Source: Brachionus plicatilis
Lineage: Eukaryota; Rotifera; Eurotatoria; Ploima; Brachionidae
Reading direction: 5' to 3'
Assembly: GCA_010279815.1 (NCBI GenBank)
Contig: QEOQ01000316.1
Span: forward strand, 1,202,956-1,266,955
DNA: 64,000 bases
Part shown: one piece after another, positions 21,775 through 33,220 of the stretch
How the letters are laid out: every line of letters starts with the position of its first letter
How positions within the stretch are numbered: the first letter of the stretch is position 1
The notes under the pieces: model-generated
Database searches by the model: none
What the model was told of the DNA's origin: nothing
What the model saw: only the letters and a program-made list of their open reading frames with translations
Position numbers and translations under genes: made by a program

Positions 21775-22312
21775 TCTTATTAGCTTGCTGCACTCTTTTC
21801 AATTGTAATAAAAGAATTTTTTTTTCTCTTTAATAAACTAGCTAGCTAGAATTAGCACAGTCTTTATTTAAAAATATCGCATCGCTGATCCTTTGTCTTG
21901 TCATTTAATTTAAGCCAAAAAGTTCAGTTTATTTTAAAAATTTATTTTTAGACTAGGCATAATTTTATTTAAGGGGAAAAAAAAATTTTTTCTATAAAAA
22001 TTTATTAACAGATAAATTGATAAAAGAAATTTTTTTTTTCCAATTTAAAAAACAAACTTTGTTTTACATCTGTCACTAATGAGCTTTATCTGCAAATTTA
22101 TTCTTTTTTTATTTTAAATTAATAATAAATTTAAAACATAAATTATTTAAAATTTTGAAATTAGCTTCAAGTTTTTTTCTTCGCTAGTATGTAATCAAGA
22201 AAGGGCCATATTCGAGTTCTAGAATATTTAAGATCTTGTTTATTTATCTAAGGTCTAGTTTATAAAAACATATCTAATTTAAACTCGAATAATTCCTCAT
22301 TTAGATATCATA
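21775..22312. promoter_or_regulatory. Shared divergent promoter region of two CASC3 paralogues
   Basis: 538 bp separate the two start codons. It must hold both 5' UTRs and both promoters. A sequence CCTCATTTAG lies 8 bases before the ATG at 22313 and resembles a splice acceptor, so a leader exon or trans-splicing is possible there. No core promoter motif is certain. Confidence 0.4.
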
Positions 22313-23755
22313 ATGGAAAACGAAAATCAGACCGAGCAACAGAACACAAAAGAAGTGAACGCTGAGACCAGTGGTGAGCAGGTGAAAAGTGAATCTACTG
22401 AAAATCAAGAGGTGGAAAAAAAATCCGAAACTGAGCAAAAAGAAGTGACTGCGGAAAATAAGGAGGCAAAGCCAGAAAACACTCAAAATGAGCAAAAAGT
22501 AGTGACTGCGGAAAATAAGGAGGCAAAGCCAGAAAATACTCAAAATGAGCAAAAAGAAGTGACTGCGGAAAATAAGGAAGGAAAGCAAGAAGACACTGAA
22601 CCCGGACCAGAACAAGAGGAACAACAAAAAGAACATGATAGAGACAGTGATTATACTGATGTGGATGATGAGGAAGATTTAAAACTAAAGATACCGGAGG
22701 AAGATTCAACTGAAAATGGCAATCTAGAGGAAAATTTGAAAAAATTGAGTTTAAACAAAGCAGAAAACGAGAAAAAGCAGGCTTTGGAACCGACCAAAAA
22801 GGGTAAATATTATCAACATGACACTCGTAATGAGGAAAATGTGAAAAATGCTGCACTAAACAATGAAAAATGGAATCATGATAAATACGATGGAAAAGAA
22901 AAGCGTGAAAAAAAAGCCTTCAATCGTAGGGGTCCCAATAAACACTACCAAAAACAGAGACAAAATGCTGAAGTTGATAAAAAAGGGGTTCAGTTTGATG
23001 AATATATGAAGCAAAATGAGGCAGAAAAATTCGAACCAAAGACTGACCAAAAGCCGAGACCAAATCAGACAAAAGAGACAAAAAGAGATCATGTTAAACC
23101 TACTCCGCCAGATCAGCTCACTAATAGATTGGACTTTACAACTCGAATACCAACAGTACTTGATGATTTGCCATTGAATCAAACACGAAAACCTATAGTT
23201 TTGGATGATATGCATTTGAATAACAGCCACCATAGAGGGTACAATCAAGCCTACAGAGGATACAATCAGGCTCATAGAGGAAACAATCAGACTCCTAGGG
23301 GGTACAATCAGGTTCATAGAGGCCACAATAGACCTCATGGTCACAATTCGGACAGAAAATTTGACAAACCATTTGAAAAAAATGAAAAATTGGATATTCT
23401 TATTACAACCAATTTCCAAGATTCGACCAGACAAATTAGTTTGTCTAATCATAATAATAGAACTAGACAAAATGACCGAAGACCGGCTCAAAATAGTCAA
23501 GACAACTTTGCGCAATATGCGCCCCAGTTCAGTGGCAATCAGAGGCGAAATTATGGCAATCAAAGCTACGATGATAATTTGCATCCGTACAAAGAGTACA
23601 TGGGCTATGGCGACTTTTCTAATGGCAACGAAAATTCGGACTTTTCGCACATACCAACTCAGACATTTAGTAATCGAAACTTTGCCAACTACAATCAAAA
23701 TCAAGCGCCGCCAAGACAAAACCAACGTGCGCTTACACGTGGAAATCATCATTAG
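22313..23755 (+). CDS. CASC3/Barentsz-related paralogue with partial SELOR motifs and repeat blocks
   Basis: This is an intronless 480-aa, highly charged protein. GKYYQHDTR (164-172) and KWNHDKY (186-192) align with the FFEHDTR and KWSHDRF motifs of the 15930 gene. The third SELOR motif (YGYDIR) is missing, as is the PPGLPLP C-terminal block. The N terminus has three near-identical units built on KEVTAENKEAKPENTQNEQ. Residues around 303-343 have RGYNQ-type tandem units, a possible RG-rich RNA-binding segment. The tail is Asn/Gln/Tyr-rich and prion-like. The domain 'TNRLDFTTRIPT...EKLDIL' is shared with the divergent neighbour. RNA binding and partial eIF4A3 contact are plausible but inferred. 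The 298-codon antisense frame is a shadow. Confidence 0.78.
   Translation: MENENQTEQQNTKEVNAETSGEQVKSESTENQEVEKKSETEQKEVTAENKEAKPENTQNEQKVVTAENKEAKPENTQNEQKEVTAENKEGKQEDTEPGPEQEEQQKEHDRDSDYTDVDDEEDLKLKIPEEDSTENGNLEENLKKLSLNKAENEKKQALEPTKKGKYYQHDTRNEENVKNAALNNEKWNHDKYDGKEKREKKAFNRRGPNKHYQKQRQNAEVDKKGVQFDEYMKQNEAEKFEPKTDQKPRPNQTKETKRDHVKPTPPDQLTNRLDFTTRIPTVLDDLPLNQTRKPIVLDDMHLNNSHHRGYNQAYRGYNQAHRGNNQTPRGYNQVHRGHNRPHGHNSDRKFDKPFEKNEKLDILITTNFQDSTRQISLSNHNNRTRQNDRRPAQNSQDNFAQYAPQFSGNQRRNYGNQSYDDNLHPYKEYMGYGDFSNGNENSDFSHIPTQTFSNRNFANYNQNQAPPRQNQRALTRGNHH
22440..22595 (+). repeat. Coding tandem repeat (about 60 bp x 2.5)
   Basis: Near-identical units starting GTGACTGCGGAAAATAAGGA occur at about 22446, 22503 and 22560, inside the CASC3-related gene, and encode VTAENKEAKPENTQNEQK. 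The high DNA identity, synonymous sites included, suggests recent expansion. Confidence 0.85.
23229..23345 (+). repeat. Coding RGYNQ tandem repeat
   Basis: About five 24-27 bp units with the core AGAGG.TACAATCAGG.T encode HRGYNQAYRGYNQAHRG-type sequence in the 22313 gene. Confidence 0.8.
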
Positions 23756-26445
23756 AGCGTTTAAATTTTTGTTTTGATTTAAAAAAATAACCTTTTTTTT
23801 TACAAAAATATAAAAATTTTATAATTTTTTTTTATTTTTCAATTTTACTTAAAATCAAGCTTGAAAAAATTAAAGTTTAAATTTGTTTTAATTAAATAAA
23901 AATTTGAAAACACGGGGCTGATCAATTTTGTCAATTCATTGATAATATTTGATAGCCTAGAAAGCTTTTTGTTAAATTATATAAACAAAGAAAATCTTGG
24001 ATAAATAATGATTTGGTCTGAAAATTTACTTAAAAAATAAAATTATTTTTAAATTATTTTTTAGTTCAGATATTTTTTTGTATTAATTTTTTTTTCTAAA
24101 TAAAAGAAGGTAAACTCAATTCATTTAATAATTAATTGATTGGCATTATTATTTAAACTGGTAAATCGATGGAATTTTTTATTAATCTAAACTTTTCTCA
24201 TTGTTAAAATTTATTTTAAAATTTGTACTAGGAGCATACCATGTAAAAAAATTTATTAAATATTTTTAAGATAAAATTTAAAATCGAAAATATTTTGAAG
24301 ATTAAGTATTTAAAAGAAAGATTGTTTTTGATCGGATTCAACTAAAGCGGTAAATTGACTATAAAATTGCGATTTATTTTTTGTATTTTTTTTTAGTTTT
24401 TATTTTAAAAGAAGAACGATCTTGAATATTTTTTTTACTTTATCCTTATCTTCAACTAAATTTTAATTTTAATTCGTTTTTGATTTTCTTTTAGGGAAGT
24501 ATGGATGATTAAAAAATTATTAATTTATTTAAATATTGAAATTTTGTTTTAAAAATTTAAAAAACTCGGATTCAATTTTGAGAAATTAATCTTTTTATTC
24601 AAAAAATTTATCTTATTTGAGAAGAAAAAATATAAATATAACCAGCAATAAACAAACTTTTGGCAGTGAGGTTCTAAGGATTTATTATAAATATAATTTA
24701 TTTAAGTTTAACTGCAATGGAAAAAAGAAGAAAACAGTGGTCTTAAGTAAGCTAAAAATTATTTAATAAAAATTTATAGAATTTTAACAAAATTTCTTAT
24801 CAACTTATTTTTGATAATATTTTTACATTTTGAATTAGCTTTTGAATCTCCAAATGTCAACCTCTAGATTTGAGAAAAATTTGTCTTTAGAAAATTTATC
24901 TATTTCTAAACTTCACTCAAGCCTAAAGGACTATTTTGGTTGAGGTAAGGACATGATCTATTATGAGTAACTAATTGATTACTTTTGAATCACCCTCAAT
25001 TTTGAATTGTCTGATCAAGTCACCTTTTATTTTTTTGAAATTTGTTTGTTTAATTCGATTTTCATTTTTGATTATTTATTAAATATCTTAATCTTTTTAA
25101 ATATTTATTATCCCTTCTAAATTAAATTAAATAATAGTGGTATACTCCAAGTATGGATTAAGAAATTTAAATTGATTAAATTTTTATCTTTTTAATTATT
25201 TTTAAGTTCGGTTTTTAATAAATCAATAAATTTTTTATTTAATTTTTCTAATTTTCCTAAAGATAAAGCTTAGATTATTAAAAAATGAAAAATTAATTTT
25301 AATATTTGATTTTATTAAAATTTTTAATCGAAATCAAACTTTGAGAAACGAATTTTTATAATATTTTTTAAGTTTTCATTTTACCTTCTTATTCAGCTAA
25401 AGAAAATAAAAAAAAAATTTAAATTTTATTATTTTGAATAGTAAAAAGTAATGAGTGTAACCCCTTTCTTAAAATTAAATTAAATTTTTGCTAAAGATCA
25501 AGCTTGAAAGATTGGAAAATTTTAAATTTAACCTTTTTTATTTATCAAATAATTAATTAGACCAAGCGAAGAATGATCGATTGCAGCTCAGATATTCAAT
25601 CAGCAAAAATATTTTAAAAGCCCTCTCAACAATAGGTTTTAAAAGATATAATACTTATCACTGGTTTAGCTTAACCTTAATGCAAAAACTATTTATTTTA
25701 TTAGCAATTTTGATCAAAGATAGCTTATGCCGATGAAACTAAAAGAAAAACTCTTTAGTTCAAATCAGCCATTATTCGAACCATTATTCCATGGTTTGTT
25801 TTCATTAGATTCAATTTCCAATTGACAGAACTTTGCTTGAGATTACATAATTTAAGCAAACAAGAAAAAGCCAAAAAAATTCTCTATTTTTCTAATTCGG
25901 CATTTGAGTTTTTTTTTGTTTGTTGAGCATTGACTGTTAAATTTGTGGTCTTCACAATTAATCAGCGAGACGGACTGAGCAAACCATGACAAATAATTAA
26001 AAAAAAAAATTTTCTATGGTAATTAGAAAATAAAAATGCGTATCTATTTTTTATCTATTTTTGGCGTCAAAATAAACTATTAGCCCTAAGTGATTAAATT
26101 TCATAACTTGGTTTTCTAATCTTTTTCCAATATTATCTGGAAAAAAATATTAAGAATTTTTTAACCTAATTGGCTGATCCGACGCCTTAGATAAATCATA
26201 ATTCATCTAAAATCAGATAGTTTAAATTATTTATAAACTAATAATTCTGTTTAATTCTCTCACAACTAGGTCTATAAACCAAATCCGTGTATACTTAATT
26301 ATTTTAAAACGATTTGCATTCAACATTACAACTTTGTTAATGCAATACGATACCTTTTTTCTAAAGCTTCTCTTGTATCCATATATTTTAAACCATTTTA
26401 ATATGTTTTCCAAGCAGTTTTAGATTGAAAAAAGAAAGAAAAAAA
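23756..26445. other. Long gene-poor stretch
   Basis: About 2.7 kb of AT-rich DNA with no convincing exon. The last few hundred bases probably include the PDZ gene promoter. The 60-codon minus frame at 26231-26413 looks accidental. Confidence 0.55.
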
Positions 26446-26880
26446 ATGGCTAATTTAACAGCTCCATTGATTCCCATAGTCTTGGAGAGACCGGATCCGA
26501 GTGTTCCCTGGGGCTTCCGCTTGCAAGGCGGTGCGGACTACCGATTTAAATTATCGGTGAAAAAAGTCAACCCCAACTCGCCAGCGCACAGCAAGCTTCA
26601 TTCAGGTGACGTGGTTGTGGCAATTCAAGGCGCTGATGTTACTTCTCTGAGCCATCAGCAAAGCACGGACTTGATCAGAATGTCTGGATGCAGTCTCAAT
26701 TTAATGGTTCGAAAGTAAGATAAATTAATAAGAACAAAAAAAATTTATTTTAATTATTTATTAAATTTTAAATATTATAGGGGACAGTACAATGTAATCA
26801 AACCGACTAGACCAGCGACCAAGTTCACTCAAACTGGTCAAACAATTTTGCCAGTTCAAAATGCTTATCGAAGATTTTAG
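26446..26880 (+). CDS. Short PDZ-domain protein of PDLIM/Zasp type
   Basis: Exons 26446-26714 and 26781-26880 join across a 66-bp GTAAGA...TATAG intron to give 122 aa. Residues about 9-90 are one PDZ domain. 'VPWGFRLQGGADY' is the carboxylate-binding loop (PWGFRLQGG) typical of PDLIM, Enigma and Zasp proteins, which bind alpha-actinin at Z-discs and stress fibres. 'LHSGDVVVAIQGADV' is the central strand and helix. Unlike those proteins it ends 30 residues later without LIM domains. I start at the ATG at 26446; the upstream frame has no ATG. It converges on the gene at 26947 with only 66 bp between the stop codons. PDZ identity is strong; the muscle or cytoskeletal role is inferred. Confidence 0.85.
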
Positions 26881-26946
26881 ATTTTTAAACTATTCAAAAT
26901 GTAAAAAAAATTAATAATTATTAGATTATTTAAATAAAATAAAGTG

Positions 26947-27813
26947 TTATATTTGCCAAATTTGTTGAAAATTTTTGTTTTTTTTGGTACATGCGGACAA
27001 GCATGGACGCTTGAATTTTGATTTTAGAGAATTATAGTCATTTTTTAATTTTTCCTCATCCGAATCTTTGGTCTCACTTGAAGTGGTCGAAAATAAGTCG
27101 TTTAACTTTTGGCGACAGTCAAGAGTGTATTCGTAGAATTCGCGCTCAATTTGTTGCCGCGTAAGCTTTGGTCTATTGCGTAGGGTTGAGTTTTTGCCAA
27201 CACGTCCACTGCTCATTTTGCCACAGCCTCTGCTTGGTTTGTTCAGACTGATGTAGCGCTTGGCTTCATCGTTTACAAAGCCCGGGTTCAAATTTCCTTT
27301 GCTCAGCTGGCTGTTCAATTTTTGCTTGAATTTTTCTTTTTTTATTTTTTCCGGGTCCGGAGAGCTTTTGCTAGACATGTCCAGTATGTCATAGGCATGA
27401 TAGGAAATCGTGTCATCCGAAGGCTTTGTGGTTTTATCTTTTTTAGCAGTGCACTCGCTGCCATCTCTCACATAAATGTGGTCGGATTTTTTGCTCCGAT
27501 TTAGCTGAATGTTGTTGCGGCTTTCGTTTACCGATTTGCTGATTTTTTTGCAGCTTACCGGTCTTTCTTTGTATATAGTGGCACAGCAGAACCATGCTAT
27601 AAAGATTAGAAAGCACATGCTGAGCAGCATTGTGGCAAAGGCGGTCGACAAAAGTATTATCTCCTTGGCCTTGTTGTCGAAGCTTAAAAATGAGTTTTTA
27701 AAATCCGGAAAAATGACCGGATATTTGGTGGATTTGTTGAGCATCAAACTTGTGCTCAGACTGAATACAGTCAATGTGCTGTTGGTGCTATTAGTCAAGT
27801 TTAAATCAGACAT
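26947..27813 (-). CDS. Single-pass membrane protein, unknown family
   Basis: This is an intronless 288-aa protein. The first 50 residues are Ser/Thr-rich with several N-glycosylation sequons (NLT, NST, NKS). A TM segment follows at about 52-79 (EIILLSTAFATMLLSMCF...), ending in AWFCC, a candidate palmitoylation site next to the membrane. The remaining 210 residues are a basic Ser/Lys/Asn-rich cytoplasmic tail ending FQQIWQI. There is no classical signal peptide, so a type III (N-out) topology is likely. Not recognised. The tail could be a scaffold, and its hydrophobic end resembles a class II PDZ ligand, but that is conjecture. Confidence 0.65.
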   Translation of the reverse strand: MSDLNLTNSTNSTLTVFSLSTSLMLNKSTKYPVIFPDFKNSFLSFDNKAKEIILLSTAFATMLLSMCFLIFIAWFCCATIYKERPVSCKKISKSVNESRNNIQLNRSKKSDHIYVRDGSECTAKKDKTTKPSDDTISYHAYDILDMSSKSSPDPEKIKKEKFKQKLNSQLSKGNLNPGFVNDEAKRYISLNKPSRGCGKMSSGRVGKNSTLRNRPKLTRQQIEREFYEYTLDCRQKLNDLFSTTSSETKDSDEEKLKNDYNSLKSKFKRPCLSACTKKNKNFQQIWQI

Positions 27814-30474
27814 TTTTTTCTAATGTTTTTTAGTTTTAATTTTCTTTCATTGTTTTCTTTTTGGATGATAAAGGCTAATTATCCAATTTTGTATTATCTC
27901 CTAGTATATTTGTATGACTTAGGAGCCGAGCTAAAGCAAATTTAATTTGATATATCACCTGTTTTTATTTTATTTTATCTTTTTAATAAAATGCTTTTGC
28001 ATAGTTGACCGATATAGTTGATTTATGATTAATGAACAAATTTAATTACAGTTTTTACATGCAAAATAGTTTTAATTTTTAAATTGGAAAATTTTTCTAC
28101 AGGGAAATTGTTTAAGAGGTTTTGTCATTTTTTTTTTAGGAATCACGAAACTGATTTTTTTTAATACTAAAGAAAAATAAATTTAATTTTTAGATCTGAA
28201 ATTAGATTTTATTTGAGAAGGAAAGACTCTTTTTTTGAATAGATTAAAGAATCCGGTTTTGAAATTTGAATTTTTTAATTTTATTTGAGTATAATTTCCT
28301 TATTAGACAATTAATTTTTTTCATTCGTTTTATTTTGAAAAAAAAAATCTAACAAGAATTAGTTGATCATAAAAGGAAATATTTGAACAGTGAAATAATA
28401 AAAATGAAATTTTAAAACTTTTGTATGAGAATAAATTCAAAAAAAAAGTTATTAATGCATCTTAGAAAATCTGTGCTGCTCAAAATTCGAAAATTACAAG
28501 AAAATTCTGTAGTGGTCTTCAAAATAACAAAAAAATGAATCCTTCGAATCTTTTTTGAATCATTAAAAATTTCTGGATATTTTAAATTCATATTTTAAGA
28601 TTTTTAGTGTTTTTTCCATTATGTTAAATTTAAAGTTGAAAATTTTTAAAAAAATCTTTTTTTTACATAAACTTCTATTAGCTATGTAAAATTTTTATCA
28701 AATTTCAAATTTTTTAAAAATTAATTTCAAAAATAAATCCAACCAAATAAAAATCTTATTATTCCTGTATCTGTGGCTCCGTTACCTTATTTTTATTTAA
28801 AATAATTTTTCTAACAACATAAAATAATTATTCTTATTAATTTTTTTAAATGTCAAAAATATTTATTTCCCATAAAGCACATAGTCATTATGCTTTGATT
28901 CTCAAATGAATCCATTTTTTATTCCACAAAGCTAAGTGACGATGATTCAAAGATCTATCTAAAATTTATCCGGATAATCTAAATAATGTTCTAAATATTC
29001 AAAGAGATATAGGTAATTTATTTTAAAAGGAATCAACAATTGATTTTGAAATTTTGATATTCAAAATAGTCTAGGATTATTAGAAAATTTAATTTGAATT
29101 CAATGAATGAAATTTGCAGAATTTTTCAAGACTGTTCATTTTTTATGACATTAAGCTTTAATTTCCGAATATAAAAAATCGGTTTAATTTAAATTTATTT
29201 AAATTTATACATAAATTTTATTAAAATATTTATTTATTAAATTATTTAATTTTATTTATTTTAAATTTAATATTTAAAGGGAAGTAAAAATACAAAGAAT
29301 AAAATAAAATAAGATTAAATAATAATCACATAAAAATTCATATATGAAAAAAAAATCAAATATATACTAAATTAAAATATGAACCAAGGCGGGCTGAAGA
29401 CATCCTAGAAAAAACAGTCACAGCGATTTGCATGATTAAGAGGAAAAAAACTATGGAAAATGTTTCTACTCAAAATTTTTGTCATATTAAAAGGTAATTC
29501 TTATTCAGAAGAACATTTCTACTTTATGAGAAAGGATATATTTAAATTGTAGTAGTAGAAGAAGTAAATATAGCTGAGACACAGAGGTACCTGTCTGGAT
29601 GTAGGTTATAAGACTACATCATTTCAGTTCTTAATCTATAATTGTAACATAATTGACTTTTTTTAAAAGACCGAAATATTTTTATAGATAAAATTTTAAG
29701 ATTAATTTTTTTTAATAGATATCAAATAAATTTGAAATGGACTGATATTCAATAAGTCTTTAAAATAAAAAAACAATTATTTTGATTTTATTTCAGAGGA
29801 AATTGAAAATTTCCGATATTGTTTTTTTAAAAATTTAATCTATGATTACAATACGGATAAAAGGTTTTTACTTGACGTGAACATAAAACTAATTCAAATA
29901 AATGATTCTCAGGAACAAAATAATCTTCCAAAATAAATAAAAATATTGAAAATTTTAATAATATTTTTAAAACTATCAGGAATAAAAAAAAAAAATTGGT
30001 TATGATATTGAGTCTTTAAAAAAAATTTATTTCTTCGTAAATTATATGACTTTATATAATGAAACAAAATTGGAGCTTCCAGCCATTGTAAAATTAACGT
30101 TTTCGGACATTTTGCTCTGACATGGGACCTCTTTATAAAAATTAAAAATTCATAGGTTAAGAAATTAATTTCATCTTTATAATTTATAATTTTTTTAAAA
30201 ATTAAAAAACTTTGACTTTTATTTTATTGGAGATCCTTGGTATTTATGACATATCCAGATAATTTATCTATTTATTAATCAAAACTGTTTATTCTAAAAA
30301 AAAACACTTGTTAACAACCTTATAGTTTTTATTTATCAAAATATTTTAAATAAAGAAATTTTTGGTAAATAAAAAACAAAATTTATAAAAATTTAGGCAA
30401 TTGTTTTCGTCCAATCCAAACTTAAATATTTAGATAGACAAACATTTATTTACAAAAAAAATATTTAAGTAAAT
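27814..30474. other. Long gene-poor stretch
   Basis: AT-rich. A minus-strand promoter should lie near 27830-27950. At about 29345-29495 (+) an open frame (including 'YEPRRAEDILEKTVTAICM') runs to a GTAATT-like donor and could be an orphan exon, but no partner is visible. A GC-richer patch at 29555-29620 (ending near GTAGGTTATAAGACTACATC) may be a diverged repeat. Confidence 0.4.
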
Positions 30475-30907
30475 TTAGGAAATATATTTTTGATAGATAA
30501 TTCTTTTTTTGCCAATTGAGCCCCCGATTCTGAACGGAATTTGAGGCCTGGTCAAACGATAATTGTATTTTCTTTCAAAGTGTCCGTCATCATCATTTTT
30601 GAGAAAATTGTAAAAATTGAAATTACGTCGTGCCAAGACATGAGCCTTCTGGTCTTTGGTGTAAAGACACAATGTTCCTTTTCGAAAAAGCGACAAACCA
30701 TCACCAAATATACTTTCAATTGCTTTATTCAACTTTTAATTAAAGTTTAATCTAAATTATTTAGTATTAATTTAAAATAATTACCTCAGCTTCATCGAAT
30801 TCAAAGCAAATACGGTCAGTATAAAATGAACTTGCATTTGTGAATCTAAGTAGGGTCTGAATCAGAATTGAGCTAAACATAACTTTCGCGAATGAAACAA
30901 TTTTCAT
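30475..30907 (-). CDS. Secreted neuropeptide-precursor-like protein
   Basis: Exons 30907-30785 and 30732-30475 join in phase 0 across a 52-bp intron to give 126 aa. MKIVSFAKVMFSSILIQTLL, up to about residue 25, is a signal peptide. The secreted part has two cysteines (34 and 63) and basic cleavage sites: RR at 76-77, RK at 94-95 and GKKR at 115-118. Processing at the last two would release 'YNYRLTRPQIPFRIGGSI' with a C-terminal amide. The Y-R...P..PF..GSI-G-K-R layout is loosely reminiscent of SIFamide-type peptides, but I would not assign that family. The single-copy peptide near the C terminus could also simply be part of a small secreted protein. Confidence 0.55.
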
Positions 30908-33128
30908 TTTTAATCTAAAAAATTCTCAGAAGAATTTTACAGGAAGAAAAATGAAAAAAAATTGACTATTTTTAAAAAAAATTTGATACATTTTGTTCAA
31001 TTATACTAATTAAAATAAATTTACTACCTTAAATTTGTCATTTTCCTACTCAAATAATTTAAAAAAAAAAATTTTAAACTAATTTGTAACCTAAAATATA
31101 TGTATATTTCCTTTTAGAAATGTTATTATTACATCCTTGCTATTTTTTGATGCTTATTAAACGAAAATATGAAAACATTTTGAATAATCTTTTTTAAAAA
31201 ATATAAAATAAATTTGATGACTTAGTTTAAGTTGTTTGAATTTTTTTTTAGAAATTTATGTTGACAGCACTTAATAAATGGAAAAAATTTAGAGATTTGT
31301 TGTTTACATCAATCAGCTTTTATTAAATTTCACTAATTCTAATTTAAACTTTAATTACCGTTCATTTTTTTAATTTTTAATTTGTTTCTGACAACGCAAA
31401 TTACACTCAAATAGAAAAAATTAGAAGTTAATCTCTCAAAAAGTAAAGCAGTTCGAATTTTTAACCTAAAAATTTTATTTTTTTTTAACAAACAAAAATT
31501 GAGTAATCTTAATTGAAAATTTTCGTCGAAAAACGGTTTTGAGTAGAAAATAAAAAAATTTTCGAAAAAATATAAATATTAATTTTGTTGTCTTCTTAAA
31601 TTTATCTATTTATATGTGTTTTATTTGTCTAATTAAGATGTCCAATTGAAAAAAATGATCTCTAAAATAATTCAAATTTTTTAATAATTATTTTAAAAAA
31701 TACCTATACAATTGGAAAAATAAATTTAAAGCAGAATTGAAGCGATAAAATTTACTTTAATTTTGTAAAATTAGAATATTTGAAAAAATTATCTGACTTT
31801 TTTAAATGATTATTTTGAAAATGATTACTTATTTCTTTATTAAACTGAAAAGAAAAAATTAAATACCTGGATTTAGGTATTAAAATTGTTTAACTAATTG
31901 ACTTTTTCCATCAATTTAAAATTTTTTAATCTCAATTATATAATTAGCAGGCTTCGTGATTATAATTGATGATTCATTTTATAAATGAAATGGAAAATTT
32001 AATATTAAACAAACAATTTTTTTTAAAAATACACCAAAAAATTTTAATTCAAAACTATGATATAAGAATAAATAATGTTTCTCAAAAATTACTTAAGTTA
32101 TCAAAATTAATTTGTGCACATTATTTAGTAAAAAATGAAAAAATGAGTGAAGCGTATTGAATTATGTAAAGATTTATCAAAAAAATCTAATTAAATGTTT
32201 CAGTGTCGTAACTATTTTGAAGATAAAAGGGTCATGTCGATATTTTGATCAATAGTATCACATCGATTTGGTGAACATTTTGATCTGATCACCAAAGTTG
32301 TAATCATTATTAAAATTTTGATTTTCAAAATTATTTTTTTAATGGCCAAAAAATATCTCACCAAAATATTTTGAATAAAAATTAAAACTTAATCTGTTGA
32401 GTCTTATAAAAAAAATACCTCAGACTAATCCATTCGGGATTATTTGTTATCAAATAAAAATCTTCCCACACGTAAAAATAATATGTGACTTACTTTTTAT
32501 ATTAGAAAAAAATTTAATTAAAAATCAGATTCCTCAACTTGGCAATTTTAGTTTATTCTAATGATTACCAGGAAAGAACGCCGTTCTTCGTCAGTTTTTT
32601 TCACGACGCCAAACGGCACTCAGCGTTCAGCGATTTTTTTTCAAAATTTTTTTTTTTCTTAAAAAAAAAGCTTTAAGATTTAAATTTCTTTTGTTAAAAT
32701 AATTAAAAAAAAATATTTGACAAATTTTTTGATAAACTTGAATTAAATAGAACTTTTTTGACTTCGCAATTTACTTGATTTTTTTTAAAATAATATAATA
32801 ATATAAATTCTTTATATAAGCTAAGCATTTGTCACATTATATTCATTTATGGTGATTCAATAGGAAATTCTAAATCATTAGCTGAATCTTTTTTTAACTG
32901 TATTAAACATATTTAAAATGCATGAGAAAAAAATGTTTTTTAGATAATTTTGAACTTCCCAAGGGTCATGGCTCTTAAATTATAATTTTAATTAAAAAAA
33001 ATTTTAATTAAAAATTTTTTAATTTAATTTTATTTAATCTGAAGGAGCTTTAGATCAACATAGATAAACAAATAAAAAAAAAATTCACCATAAATTTGTA
33101 TATGGGTATTTGGAAATAACGAAATGTC

Positions 33129-33220
33129 GTTTCTTATCGAACACTGGTTTTCAAAATGGTATAAAGATGTGATTTAGTCGAAAATGCCCATTTTGAAAAC
33201 TAGTGTTCGATAAGAAACAA
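33129..33220. repeat. Foldback with about 31-bp arms
   Basis: TTTCTTATCGAACACTGG...CAAAATGG (about 33129-33159) is reverse-complemented at about 33188-33220 with one mismatch, around a 28-bp loop. It lies in gene-free DNA and may be a decayed terminal-inverted-repeat element. Confidence 0.75.

Noticed and set aside
22856..23752. 298-codon minus-strand ORF
   Set aside because: It lies exactly antisense to the CASC3-related gene at 22313; its Ile/Val/Ser-rich composition is the mirror of the Asn/Gln/Arg-rich sense frame.
26231..26413. 60-codon minus ORF upstream of the PDZ gene
   Set aside because: Compositionally random and overlaps the likely PDZ promoter or 5' UTR.
31966..32160. 64-codon ATG ORF
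   Set aside because: Ile/Leu/Asn/Lys-rich chance ORF in gene-free DNA.
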